A stretch of DNA of 64,000 bases from Cerina litoralis (GCA_022008415.1 JAIRBC010000012.1:62001-126000); one strand, 5' to 3'. Positions 51,881 to 60,369 are shown, numbered from the stretch's first letter. Notes: generated by a model from the sequence alone, not told the origin. A program made the numbers and translations.

Positions 51881-52187
51881 AGGAGTTTAAAAGATGTCGG
51901 TTTTGTGTAATATGTTTAGTACAACGGAACAAATATACTACCTAGAAGCGGAACGTATGAATAAGGAGGATAATGCTTTAAAAAATTGGCAGTGCAGGTG
52001 ACCGTATATTGAACTCGCGCTTGGCACTATTGATAAGGGCCGAGGGTAAGTGTATAGGGAATTGCAAAGAAATGCGCAACACCCAATTTTATAATAAATT
52101 GAAAATAAGTCGATTATTGTTTTGAATCTAAAAAAAATGGGATCATCTTTGCCAGCTAATAAGTTTTATAAATTTAATTACATTACA
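51881..52187 (+). other. 307-base spacer, likely leader of the cold-shock gene
   Basis: Between divergent genes. No classic TAnnTTTG box is clear on either strand. A small inverted repeat TTGCaaagaaatGCGCAA occurs near 52062-52079, and an A/T-rich run precedes the start at 52188. A long untranslated leader is usual for cold-shock genes, so much of this may be transcribed. Confidence 0.35.
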
Positions 52188-52379
52188 ATGGGTAAAGGAA
52201 CAGTAAAATTTTTCAATAACGCCAAAGGATTCGGTTTTATTACCGAAGAAGGTGTTGAAAAGGATCACTTTGTGCACATTTCTGGATTGATAGACGAAAT
52301 TCGTGAAGGCGACGAAGTTGAATTTGATCTACAAGAAGGCAACAAAGGATTAAATGCCGTAAACGTAAAGGTTATCTAA
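52188..52379 (+). CDS. cold-shock protein (CspA family)
   Basis: 63-residue single cold-shock domain that binds single-stranded RNA and DNA. RNP1 (AKGFGFI) and RNP2 (DHFVHI) are complete. The translation start is the ATG at 52188; an in-frame ATG at 52122 would add 22 residues that do not fit the family. It ends at a very good terminator. The closest related domain in this window is the C-terminal half of the protein at 35787. Sits between the DEAD-like protein and the DEAD-box helicase at 52833, so a cold or RNA-remodelling neighbourhood. Confidence 0.95.
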   Translation: MGKGTVKFFNNAKGFGFITEEGVEKDHFVHISGLIDEIREGDEVEFDLQEGNKGLNAVNVKVI

Positions 52380-52403
52380 TACATATCTTTCAAGTTTAAT
52401 AAG

Positions 52404-52430
52404 ACCCCATCAGAAATGATGGGGTTTTTT
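52404..52430 (+). terminator. rho-independent terminator of the cold-shock gene
   Basis: ACCCCATCA-GAAA-TGATGGGGT stem-loop (52404-52425) with a run of six T from 52425. Perfect stem and tetraloop. Confidence 0.9.
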
Positions 52431-52551
52431 GTTTAGAATCCGCCCGGTGCTTTAGCTCCCTCCATCGCAAATAAGGCCCTATCTTTCGCTTTTACCGTTA
52501 ACATTGGCGATACCAACTATTTATAGCGGGTCTACCAATAAACTAAACCAC

Positions 52552-52658
52552 TCCCGATACGTATCGGGAGTGAATAGCGATGAAATTGCAAACGGTTAAT
52601 GGGTTTTGGTTATTAAGTTACTCGGTTATTTAGAGAGCACGCATTAATAACCCAATAA
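52552..52658 (-). repeat. 107-bp interspersed repeat, copy B
   Basis: Read on the minus strand this begins TTATTGGGTTATTAA and aligns along its whole length with copy A (27726-27833), with one gap and many matches. Its far end (52552-52569) holds the TCCCGA-TACGTA-TCGGGA palindrome, which extends to a perfect 24-base palindrome. Intergenic spacer of about 450 bases between the cold-shock gene and the helicase. The rest of this spacer (52431-52548 and 52713-52800) holds no gene. Confidence 0.85.
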
Positions 52659-52663
52659 GCTCG

Positions 52664-52712
52664 CTCGAAAGATTCATTCTGGCGGGCTTGCCCGAAAGAT
52701 TCGTTCTGGCTA
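52664..52712. repeat. 27-bp imperfect tandem repeat
   Basis: Two units, 52664-52690 and from 52691, with CTCGAAAGATTCATTCTGGC and CCCGAAAGATTCGTTCTGGC differing at two of the first 20 positions; the first unit ends in the GGCGGGCTTG palindrome. Directly beside repeat copy B. Confidence 0.7.
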
Positions 52713-52808
52713 GGTTTTAACTTGCGTTCGTGACCAATATAGAAGGACCGTACAACCGTTCATTAAGTTTATTACTCCGCACAAACGCCTTAAACCTCTG
52801 CAATACAT

Positions 52809-52816
52809 TACTTTTG
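52809..52816 (+). promoter_or_regulatory. putative -7 box (TACTTTTG) for the DEVD helicase
   Basis: TACTTTTG fits TAnnTTTG, 17 bases before the ATG at 52833. No clear -33 TTG. Confidence 0.45.
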
Positions 52817-52832
52817 CATTAAAATAGTGAAG

Positions 52833-54179
52833 ATGCAATCGTTCGACGAATTTAAGATCTCCAAACAACTGCGTTATGCCATAGCCGACTTGGGCTATAC
52901 GAATCCGACCCCGATCCAATCCCGATCCTTTTCGGTCATAGCATCGGGCAAGGATGTCATAGGTATTGCGCAGACGGGGACGGGCAAGACATTTGCCTAT
53001 ATGTTGCCCATTCTACAAGGCCTTAAATTTTCTAAGGAAAAGCAGGCGAGGGTCTTGATCCTGGTTCCAACGCGGGAACTGGTGGTACAGGTGGTCTCGG
53101 AAATAGAAAAGTTTGGCAAATACCTTAGCAACACGGTGATAGGGGTTTACGGGGGCACCAATATAAATACTCAAAAAACCTTATTGGAGGAGGGGCATGA
53201 CATTGTTGTGGCTACTCCCGGCCGCTTATACGACCTGGTCTTAAGCCGTGCCCTACTATTAAAATCGGTTAAAAAATTGGTGATCGACGAAGTTGATGTT
53301 ATGCTAGACTTGGGCTTTAGGTTTCAGCTGACCAATATATTCGAGCTCTTGCCCACAAACCGCCAGAATATTATGTTTTCTGCAACCATGACGGACGAAA
53401 TAGAGGAATTGATATCTAAATTTTTTGTGTCGGCAGAAAAGATAACCGTTGCCTTGAGCGGTACACCTTTGGAGAATATTGCACAGCGCGGCTATGCGGT
53501 TCCCAATTTTTATACGAAGGCCAATTTGGTGGCGCACTTGCTAAAGGATACAAATACGTATAAAAAGGTATTGGTCTTTGTCTCCAATAAGAAAGGTGCC
53601 GATCGCTTGTTTCAAGCCTTGCAAGAACTTTATGAGGAGGAGATTTGTGTGATCCATTCCAACAAGACCCAAAACTACCGAATACGGTCTATAAAACAGT
53701 TTGATGAAGGCGTAAACAGAATTTTGGTCACCACCGATGTGATGGCACGGGGTCTAGATCTGGACGAAATTACCCATGTTATAAACTTTGACACCCCAAG
53801 GTTTCCCGAAAATTATATGCACCGTATCGGGCGATCGGGGCGTGCAGAGAAGAAAGGAGCGTCGCTTTTGCTCTATACCGAGCAAGAAATTGACTTTAAA
53901 AATGCCATTGAAAAACTTATGAAGATGGAAATCGAAGAAATTCCGTTTCCCGAAGAGGTAGAAATATCGGCAGAGCTCACCCCGGAAGAACGACCCATAG
54001 AAACCGAGCCCAATAATCCGGCAAAGTTGCCCGTCGGACAGGAGCGCGGTGCAAGTTTTCATGAAAAATCCGACAAAAATAAAAAAGTAAACCGCGGAGG
54101 ATCGTATAAGCGCATCATCAAGGCCAAATATAAAAAACCGAAGACCCGTGGCGATAAGAACGCCAAAAAAAGAAAATGA
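52833..54179 (+). CDS. DEAD-box RNA helicase with DEVD motif II
   Basis: 448-residue helicase with both RecA domains. Q-motif near 24-32, Walker A AQTGTGKT (46-53), PTRELV (79-84), motif II IDEVDVML with DEVD at 152-155 instead of DEAD, SAT (183-185), and motif VI HRIGRSGR in the second domain. The C-terminal tail of about 90 residues is Glu-rich and then Lys-rich (SYKRIIKAKYKKPKTRGDK), probably RNA-binding. DEVD variants can still hydrolyse ATP. I use the ATG at 52833. The preceding spacer contains repeat copy B. Confidence 0.93.
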   Translation: MQSFDEFKISKQLRYAIADLGYTNPTPIQSRSFSVIASGKDVIGIAQTGTGKTFAYMLPILQGLKFSKEKQARVLILVPTRELVVQVVSEIEKFGKYLSNTVIGVYGGTNINTQKTLLEEGHDIVVATPGRLYDLVLSRALLLKSVKKLVIDEVDVMLDLGFRFQLTNIFELLPTNRQNIMFSATMTDEIEELISKFFVSAEKITVALSGTPLENIAQRGYAVPNFYTKANLVAHLLKDTNTYKKVLVFVSNKKGADRLFQALQELYEEEICVIHSNKTQNYRIRSIKQFDEGVNRILVTTDVMARGLDLDEITHVINFDTPRFPENYMHRIGRSGRAEKKGASLLLYTEQEIDFKNAIEKLMKMEIEEIPFPEEVEISAELTPEERPIETEPNNPAKLPVGQERGASFHEKSDKNKKVNRGGSYKRIIKAKYKKPKTRGDKNAKKRK

Positions 54180-54188
54180 GCGTCGGCA

Positions 54189-54258
54189 AGTGAAATAATG
54201 CGTTAGTGAGCTAGTGTATTGGGTTATGTTGGTGTCAAGTTTCTGGTTTCAGGTTTGA
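54189..54258. repeat. degenerate short-period repeat (GTTAGTGAGCTAGTG words)
   Basis: AGTGAAATAATGCGTTAGTG then AGCTAGTGTATTGGGTTATG and GTTTCTGGTTTCAGG. Shares TTAGTGAGCTAGTG and AGTGAAATA with 9181-9240, and a following GTTTC(T)AGTTTC word. Lies after the helicase stop. Confidence 0.6.
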
Positions 54259-54274
54259 AATTTGGGATGGCCCC

Positions 54275-54292
54275 TCCCGATAATTATCGGGC
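54275..54292. repeat. TCCCGA-N6-TCGGGC palindrome (copy 4)
   Basis: TCCCGATAATTATCGGG, extended by CCCC upstream and AGGGGGG downstream to a longer stem. Same arms as the palindromes at 17950, 33469 and 52552. Might double as a terminator, but a T-run is lacking. Confidence 0.55.
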
Positions 54293-54363
54293 GAAGGGGG
54301 GCAGGGGGGATGATTTTTAAAGAACTGGAAATAAAGAATAAATCATTAAAGTAAAATCACGTT

Positions 54364-55006
54364 ATGACAAATAAAATAAGATTAGATATAATCTCGGACA
54401 TAGTTTGCCCTTGGTGTACTATTGGTTACAAGCGTTTGGAAAAAGCCATTGTGGAGATGGGAATCCAGGACAACGTGGAAATAGAATGGCACCCGTTTGA
54501 ATTGAATCCACATATGCCTCCAGAAGGGGAAAATGTACAGGAGCATATTAGCAATAAGTACGGTTCCAACATAGAAGCCCAAAAACGGTCCCAGGAACAT
54601 ATGGCCGAAATGGGGGCAGAACTTGGGTTTACTTTCGATTATTTTGACGAAATGAGGATAATAAACACCCTAGACGCCCACATATTGCTCGATTATGCGA
54701 AAGCAGACCGAATTGCAAATGCGGCTGGTCGAAGCTTTTTTTAGCGAGAGAAAGGATGTTTCCAAACGGGATGTTCTAATCCAGGAATTGCTAAAAGTGG
54801 GTTTGGATACCGAAGCGGCAATGTCCAGATTGGATGACGACGACGCGCGCTACCAGGTGAGAACCAACGAGGCCTACTGGAAAAATTTGGGGATATCCTC
54901 CGTCCCCACGATGGTTTTTAACCGTAAAAGTGCCTTGACGGGTGCCCAGCCCGTAGCTGTCTACAAAAAAGTGTTGACGGAAATGCTACAAAAGGATATG
55001 GCCTAA
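54364..55006 (+). pseudogene. DsbA/FrnE-like oxidoreductase split by a frameshift
   Basis: Thioredoxin-fold thiol-disulfide oxidoreductase of the FrnE type. The first frame starts at 54364 and carries the CPWC site in SDIVCPWCTIGYKR and EWHPFELNPHMP, reading to a stop at 54744. The second frame, from the region of 54695, continues as KQTELQMRLVEAFFSERKDVSKRDVLIQ, then PTMVFNRKSALTGAQP. The match jumps from LLDYA to KQTELQM, so the shift is near 54698-54704 and, judged from homologues with a few more residues here, involves a small deletion. Either a real loss of function or a sequencing error; both halves otherwise look well conserved. Confidence 0.85.
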
Positions 55007-55076
55007 AAAGAGGGCATCGTTGAACCCCATCAGCGCTAGAACCCCGCCAAAACGACCTGTGGTCGCCCAAATACTC

Positions 55077-55937
55077 CTACAAATAAGCTTGCAAAACCTC
55101 TTTCCGTGATTTGTTGCGCAGGATCCGGATAGCCTTTTCCCTAATCTGCCGTACGCGTTCCCTGGATATGCCAAAGAGATCGCCAATTTCGCTCAGGCTT
55201 TTTGGAGCTCTTTCCCCAATACCGTAGTAGAGGCGTATAATTTCACTTTCTCTAATTGGAAGTGTTTTTAATACTTGATCAATATCCGATTTAAGGGAAT
55301 CGTCCATCATTTTGGCATCGGGACTGGTCCCTTCGTTCGATTTTATTACATGGTATAAATTGGATGATTCACCTTCTTGGAAAGGGGCGTCCATGGACAA
55401 ATGCTTTCCAGAATTTGTCATCGCGAGCTTAACCTGCGCCGGACTCATATCGAGTTCCCTAGCAATTTCGACCGTGCTCGGGGGCCGTTGATAGGTCTGT
55501 TCCAAGGAAGAGTAGACCTTCTTTATTTTACTGATTTCACCAATTTTGTTCAAGGGCAGCCGGACCATACGCGATTGTTCGGACATCGCTTGCAAGATAG
55601 CTTGCCGAATCCACCATACCGCGTAGGAAATAAATTTAAAACCTCGGGTTTCGTCAAAGCGTTTGGCCGCTTTTACCAAACCGATATTTCCTTCATTGAT
55701 CAGGTCGGAAAGCCGTAAACCGTTTCCTTGATATTGTTTTGCGGCAGAAACCACAAAGCGCAAATTGGCATTTACTAATTTATTCAGGGCAATCTGATCT
55801 CCTTTGTGTATTCTTCTAGCTAGTTCTACTTCCTCATCTGCGGTAATCAAATCTATTTTCGATATTTCTTGAAAGTACTTTTCTAAGGATTTTGTATCTC
55901 TGTTTGTAATTTGTTTGGTGATCTTAAGTTGCCTCAT
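55077..55937 (-). CDS. RNA polymerase sigma factor (Bacteroidota RpoD/SigA type)
   Basis: Sigma-70 factor of 286 residues, lacking region 1.1 as is usual in Bacteroidota. Regions in order: 1.2 YFQEISKIDLITADEEVELARRI, 2.1-2.4 with NLRFVVSAAKQYQG, INEGNIGLVKAAKRFDETRGFKFISYAVWWIRQAI and MSEQSRMVRLPLNKI, 3 with IARELDMSPAQVKLA, and 4.2 SLSEIGDLFGISRERVRQIREKAIRIL. It starts MRQLKITKQI as the primary factor does, but the middle third is less typical (SAAKQYQGNG, SSLEQTYQRPPS). It may be the primary factor or a close paralogue (Bacteroidota often have two). It recognises the TTG/TAnnTTTG promoters found in this window. Confidence 0.93.
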   Translation of the reverse strand: MRQLKITKQITNRDTKSLEKYFQEISKIDLITADEEVELARRIHKGDQIALNKLVNANLRFVVSAAKQYQGNGLRLSDLINEGNIGLVKAAKRFDETRGFKFISYAVWWIRQAILQAMSEQSRMVRLPLNKIGEISKIKKVYSSLEQTYQRPPSTVEIARELDMSPAQVKLAMTNSGKHLSMDAPFQEGESSNLYHVIKSNEGTSPDAKMMDDSLKSDIDQVLKTLPIRESEIIRLYYGIGERAPKSLSEIGDLFGISRERVRQIREKAIRILRNKSRKEVLQAYL

Positions 55938-56324
55938 ATATTCATTCTAGTTAAAATCTCTTACTATAACTTACTGCTTTTTTGCAGAAAACCTAATAAA
56001 ACTGCATTTATTTTGCTTTTTGTCTAGACATTCTTACTGAATAGGCAATAACATAGACGTAGGGGATGCAGAAATTCCAATAAAGGCCAAAAATCGGCAA
56101 TGGACAAATCTAGGAATGAGGTTGGGCGTTACTTTGCTTTTCTTTTTTTGAGTGTAGGATGGGAGGGGAATCCTAATTTGGTTGGAATTTGATAAACTAT
56201 CCTGGCCTAAGAGAGTCATGGCCAAAACACCCCCAACCACGCTAAAATCCTACACTTCACCAAGAAGGACAGGGGAGCGTTAAGAATTTTAGGCAAGAAA
56301 AAGTCTTTATCCCGGAGGAACACT
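55938..56324. other. 387-base spacer, upstream of the sigma factor
   Basis: No supported gene. A 10-bp inverted repeat AGTGTAGGAT (56151-56160) and ATCCTACACT (56247-56256) encloses 86 bases, and CTGCTTTTTTGCAG lies at about 55974-55987. No clear TAnnTTTG was found before the sigma-factor start at 55937. Confidence 0.35.
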
Positions 56325-57065
56325 TTAAAGCTGGGAGTAGGGCAGGGGTGTTAAAAAGACCCTTGTAATGTCGTTCATGGCGTTGGCGTACTCCTCCAGT
56401 TTTGTGATCCGCTGCCATTCGGGGTGCGGACCAAACTTGGCCCAGGCATCATCACGGGCGTTCATATCCTTAAATGCCAGCATATACGTTAGGCATGGCA
56501 TCTGGCTACCCGCGATATTAGAACCCAAAAACAGCATCGGCAGTCCTACGTCCTTAAAAATCCCGAACTCGCTATCCACAAACATTTTCACCTTTCTACG
56601 CAGCGCATCCTCGTTGTAGCTCTCGTATATCCTCAGCTCAAAGAGATTCGCTTTCTCCGCCGGTTTATCCAGTTTGGGGAAACCAGTGGTAGACCTGATA
56701 AGGTTAGAGGATATCCTTTTAAATGGAATTGCGTCTTCGGAATCTTTTAAATACGAACTTGCGTCCTGTAAGTACTTCGCGTCTTTTACCAAAAGGTCTT
56801 TGCTGTCCTGAAAAGCTTGTATATTGTCATAGGGGATCAACAAATAAATTTTCTTGGGCAAACTCTCACCGTATTCCTCAAAGGCTCCCACGGTTGCTAT
56901 TCCCTGCCTATTTAGCGCCGGAATAAGGGCTTGCTTAAAATAATTGTGCAAGACGTCCGCCGGTTTGGAAAACGCCATTTCGTAAGTTCTTAACTCGTAA
57001 AATTGTTCCTGTGCCGTGAGGGTGGCATAAAAGACAAATAAAAGAAAGGTAGTTAGTAATCGCAT
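56325..57065 (-). CDS. NIPSNAP family protein, exported
   Basis: 246-residue protein from the ATG at 57065; a start at 57080 adds five residues before the signal. Sec signal peptide about 1-19 (LLTTFLLFVFYATLTAQ). Two tandem ferredoxin-like (NIPSNAP/dimeric alpha-beta barrel) domains: YELRTYEMAFSKPADVLHNYF and FELRIYESYNEDALRRKVKMF, each with the RxY motif. GPHPEWQRI also belongs to the family. Role unknown; some fold relatives bind or degrade small molecules. Export is unusual for a NIPSNAP domain but common in Bacteroidota. Confidence 0.85.
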   Translation of the reverse strand: MRLLTTFLLFVFYATLTAQEQFYELRTYEMAFSKPADVLHNYFKQALIPALNRQGIATVGAFEEYGESLPKKIYLLIPYDNIQAFQDSKDLLVKDAKYLQDASSYLKDSEDAIPFKRISSNLIRSTTGFPKLDKPAEKANLFELRIYESYNEDALRRKVKMFVDSEFGIFKDVGLPMLFLGSNIAGSQMPCLTYMLAFKDMNARDDAWAKFGPHPEWQRITKLEEYANAMNDITRVFLTPLPYSQL

Positions 57066-57160
57066 GGTTGTAATTGGCATTAATAATTGTGAGATATAAA
57101 ATTAGGCATTTAAACGTAATTAATACAATTATAACCGAAGAAAACAAGGGCGATAACAGC

Positions 57161-57290
57161 TATTTTTGAATGTAAACCATTATAATAGTGCCCGAGTAGA
57201 CTGGCGGGAGGTACGTTGGGGCGGGCTTTTAGGTAAGCCGACGGTAGGAGGGTAGTGGCCCCGAAGCATGGGGTGGGGGAACTCCATAGC
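57161..57290 (+). ncRNA. candidate structured GC-rich RNA behind a TATTTTTG box
   Basis: TATTTTTG at 57161-57168 (fits TAnnTTTG) is followed by a sharply GC-richer block (about 57189-57285) in an AT-rich spacer. Two stems can be drawn: CGGGCTT/AAGCCG (57222-57240) and CCCC/GGGG (57259-57273). No convincing coding frame; the minus frame of 65 codons starts from a Pro-rich chance read. No T-run is seen at the end. Weak ncRNA call. Confidence 0.3.
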
Positions 57291-57331
57291 ATTAGATAAT
57301 TAGCCATGAATAAATGTGTGCGAACTGGTTA

Positions 57332-58036
57332 TTAATTGTTGTACAGTTTATTAATACTGTTTTTATAGGTTTGACCAATTGGTATTTTATGTTTATTGAT
57401 AAAGATTCGATTCCCCTCAATAAGCTTTATCTTATCTACTGCAACAATAAATGATTTATGAACCCTCAAAAAGTTTTCATCGTTTAAAATAGATTCATAT
57501 TGGGATATTTTTTCATGGCTCACGATCATTTCATCCTTTAAAAACAGTTTGGTGTAATTTCCGTATGCTTCTATAAATAACAGGTTGGCCAAATCTATTT
57601 GATGGTGTTTTTTATCACCCTTTGTAAAAAAACGGGTGGAGTTATCCATGGAACCGGAAACCTCTCTAATGATGGCTTTTGTGCTTTGGGATTCCGATAC
57701 TTTGTTGACAGCCTTTACCAAACGATCAAAACTAAAAGGCTTTAAAATATAGTCCACAACGTTGAGTTCAAAACCTTCCAAAGCGTGTTCCTTATACGCC
57801 GTCGTGATAATTGTTTTGGGAGGATTGGTCATTGTTTTTAAGAAATCCAGTCCGCCTAATTTTGGCATATTGATGTCTAAAAACATAAAATCCACGGTGT
57901 TTTCGTTTAAAAATTGCATCGCCTCCATAGCATTATAGCAATTCTTTGCTAGCTGTATATGGGGGATCATACTACAAAACTCTTCAATAATTTCGTGTGC
58001 CAAAGGCTCATCATCAATAATTATAAACTTAAGCAT
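57332..58036 (-). CDS. LytTR-type response regulator
   Basis: 234-residue response regulator. Receiver domain about 1-120 with the acidic pair IIDDEP, phospho-acceptor Asp in FMFLDINMPKLGG (near 54) and a Lys in DYILKPF. Residues about 140-230 form a LytTR DNA-binding domain (FFTKGDKKHHQIDLANLLFIEAYGNYTKLFL and SILNDENFLRVHKSFIVAVDKI). Start overlaps the end of the sensor kinase gene by 8 bases. It likely drives the ABC operon on the other side of the sensor kinase. Confidence 0.94.
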   Translation of the reverse strand: MLKFIIIDDEPLAHEIIEEFCSMIPHIQLAKNCYNAMEAMQFLNENTVDFMFLDINMPKLGGLDFLKTMTNPPKTIITTAYKEHALEGFELNVVDYILKPFSFDRLVKAVNKVSESQSTKAIIREVSGSMDNSTRFFTKGDKKHHQIDLANLLFIEAYGNYTKLFLKDEMIVSHEKISQYESILNDENFLRVHKSFIVAVDKIKLIEGNRIFINKHKIPIGQTYKNSINKLYNN

Positions 58037-59153
58037 GTATGGAAATTTTTAAAATTGCTTTGTAGGTGTCGTCTGTTTTCTCAACAATTAGTTCGTGTTC
58101 TTGATTGTACAACAACGATAATCTTCTTTTGAGGTTTTGTAACCCAATTCCGTTAGATTTTGCTATCTCTTTTGGGTCAAAATTATTCTCTATTTTGAAT
58201 TGGATTAAATTGTTTTCCTGGTATATCTCCATATGAATATAGGCATTCTCCGTAAGCGTTTCAACACCGTGCTTAAACGCATTTTCCAAAAGGATGATAA
58301 ATAATAGTGGCGCCACGACCAAATCGGTATCTATATCATACTTAAATATAATTTCTACCGATTTTTTATAACGGATTTTATGAAGCTCGATATAGTTGTT
58401 TAAGTACTCTATTTCATCGCTAAGCTTTACGGTTTCTTTCTCCCCTTCGTAAATGGTATATCGCATCATATCCGACAGTTTTAAAATAACCCCTGGGGCT
58501 TCTTTCGAGTTTTTGACCGCTAGAGCATATAGGTTATTTAAAGTGTTAAAGAAAAAATGAGGATTTATTTGTGTTCTTAAAAGTGATAGTTCCGCTTTAG
58601 ATTTTTCGGCCTTTAAATTTTGAACCCATTTCCATTGTTCAAAGATCCAAATAAGGATCAATACCGGAATTGGTAAAAAGAATACGAAAAAAGGATACTC
58701 TTCCTTAATATTCAAATAGGTTTCCAGATTTCCAGAAAGCAATCTTAAGTAAAGAAAATATAGAAATAGCGGCCCATAAATAAGTACAATTAATTTCCAA
58801 TATTTTGTAATAAAAGCAGGGACCAACAAGTAGGCAAAACCAATCCAGAAGCCCATTAAAAGAATGAAGGTTATTGGGTTGTCTGGCAAATTCATCGTTG
58901 AATCGATCACCAAAGCAGTAGTAAACAATATAATTAGAACAACAACTTTAAAGATCGTCTTCCTTTTACTTTTTAAATAGGAGAAATTATGAATGGACAG
59001 CGCTATTACCAACCACCAAAAAACAGCAAAAAGTATTACTTCCAACGGAGTGTTTTTCAGAATTATAAAACCAAAATAATCTAGCAAATAGAATATGGGT
59101 ATAATAATTAGCCCATATAGAAATGCCTTGTATTTGTTTAAAAACTGAATCAT
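58029..59153 (-). CDS. sensor histidine kinase (LytS/YehU type)
   Basis: 374-residue membrane kinase. Residues about 8-175 hold five to seven membrane segments, then a helical linker and the His_kinase domain: QINPHFFFNTLNNLYALAV with the phospho-acceptor His, and an ATPase domain with LLENAFKHGVETL and NGIGLQNLKRRLSLLY. No periplasmic sensor loop of size; the membrane part itself may sense. It is co-transcribed with the LytTR regulator. Divergent from the ABC operon starting at 59479, with 325 bases between them. Confidence 0.93.
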   Translation of the reverse strand: MIQFLNKYKAFLYGLIIIPIFYLLDYFGFIILKNTPLEVILFAVFWWLVIALSIHNFSYLKSKRKTIFKVVVLIILFTTALVIDSTMNLPDNPITFILLMGFWIGFAYLLVPAFITKYWKLIVLIYGPLFLYFLYLRLLSGNLETYLNIKEEYPFFVFFLPIPVLILIWIFEQWKWVQNLKAEKSKAELSLLRTQINPHFFFNTLNNLYALAVKNSKEAPGVILKLSDMMRYTIYEGEKETVKLSDEIEYLNNYIELHKIRYKKSVEIIFKYDIDTDLVVAPLLFIILLENAFKHGVETLTENAYIHMEIYQENNLIQFKIENNFDPKEIAKSNGIGLQNLKRRLSLLYNQEHELIVEKTDDTYKAILKISIHA

Positions 59154-59478
59154 CCCTCAAAAGTAAATATGTTATCCGGTCTAAGCAACTAATTGGATAT
59201 ACGCTATGATAATTGATACAAACCAGCTCTTTTTTGGTATGAATTCAATTCAGGCCGATTACAGGATAGTGTAACTACATTTCTGCCCTCTTCATCATAT
59301 TTACTTTAGCGGCCTAAACCATGCCCTTATGTTTGCCACGAATTAATACTAAAACAATAAGCAGTGGGAACTTTAAGCAACACACAAATTAGAATTAAGC
59401 TAAACAAGTCTAATAGTAATCTATGGAATACCAGGAAACGTTTTGGACAATTAAACATATCCATTTAAAAGCGATCGG
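59154..59478. other. 325-base divergent promoter region, two-component system versus ABC operon
   Basis: Contains the upstream regions of both units. AT-rich, no clear TAnnTTTG box on either strand and no perfect inverted repeat that would mark a LytTR site. LytTR proteins bind imperfect direct repeats of about 9 bases, which I cannot identify here by eye. Confidence 0.35.
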
Positions 59479-60366
59479 ATGAATACTTTACAGGTTAATA
59501 ATCTTACCAAAACCTATCCTAATGGCGTAACGGCGCTGAATGGGATTAATTTGGAAATCACCAATGGGATGTTTGGCTTATTGGGTGCCAATGGCGCAGG
59601 GAAATCCTCCTTAATGCGCACCATAGCTTCTTTGCAGGAGCCAACTTCTGGCAGTATTTATTTTAATGGCACCGATGTTATAAGAGAGCCCAATGAAGTA
59701 AGAAAACAACTGGGCTATTTACCGCAAGAATTTGGTGTATACCCCAAAATATCCGCGGAAAAATTGTTAAATCATTTAGCCATTTTAAAGGGTATTGTAG
59801 ATAAAAAGGAGCGTAAAACACAAGTAACCGCTTTGTTACAACAAGTAAATCTATACCAACACAGAAAAAAATCGGTGTATACCTTTTCGGGTGGCATGCG
59901 TCAGCGTTTTGGGATTGCTCAAGCTTTATTGGCAAATCCAAAATTGATAATCGTCGATGAGCCAACGGCCGGTTTGGATCCTGAGGAGAGCAACCGTTTT
60001 TTAAATCTATTAAGTGAAATAGGCGAAAATGTAATCGTCATTTTATCTACCCATATAGTAGAAGACGTAAGAAATCTATGTCCCAAAATGGCTATCCTTT
60101 CTAATGGAGAAATTATAGCTGAAGGCAATCCGACCGATTTGGTAGCTGGCATTGAAGGGAAGATATGGACCAGAATTGTCCCGAAAAGTGACATTGAATT
60201 ATATAAAGCTCTATTCCATGTTATCTCAACAAAACTAGTATCCGGAGAAACCCAAATTCGCGTATTATCAGAAAACAAACCCGAAACTGGATTTGAAATG
60301 ATAGTCCCCAATTTAGAAGATTTTTATTTCGCGACATTGTTTAATCAAACATTGGAAAGAGCCTAG
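59479..60366 (+). CDS. ABC transporter ATP-binding protein
   Basis: 295-residue ATPase of the ABC-2 type. Walker A LLGANGAGKSS, Q-loop LGYLPQEFG, signature FSGGMRQR, Walker B KLIIVDEPTAGLDP, and H-loop LSTHIVED are all there. The C-terminal 60 residues are an extra regulatory part. It overlaps nothing; the permease/peptidase gene follows after 3 bases, so they form one operon. The transported or affected substrate is unknown. Confidence 0.94.
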   Translation: MNTLQVNNLTKTYPNGVTALNGINLEITNGMFGLLGANGAGKSSLMRTIASLQEPTSGSIYFNGTDVIREPNEVRKQLGYLPQEFGVYPKISAEKLLNHLAILKGIVDKKERKTQVTALLQQVNLYQHRKKSVYTFSGGMRQRFGIAQALLANPKLIIVDEPTAGLDPEESNRFLNLLSEIGENVIVILSTHIVEDVRNLCPKMAILSNGEIIAEGNPTDLVAGIEGKIWTRIVPKSDIELYKALFHVISTKLVSGETQIRVLSENKPETGFEMIVPNLEDFYFATLFNQTLERA

Positions 60367-60369
60367 GTT

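Noticed and set aside
57110-57307. 65-codon minus-strand frame in the GC-rich block
   Set aside because: Proline-rich chance reading of a structured non-coding block; overlaps the putative promoter box.
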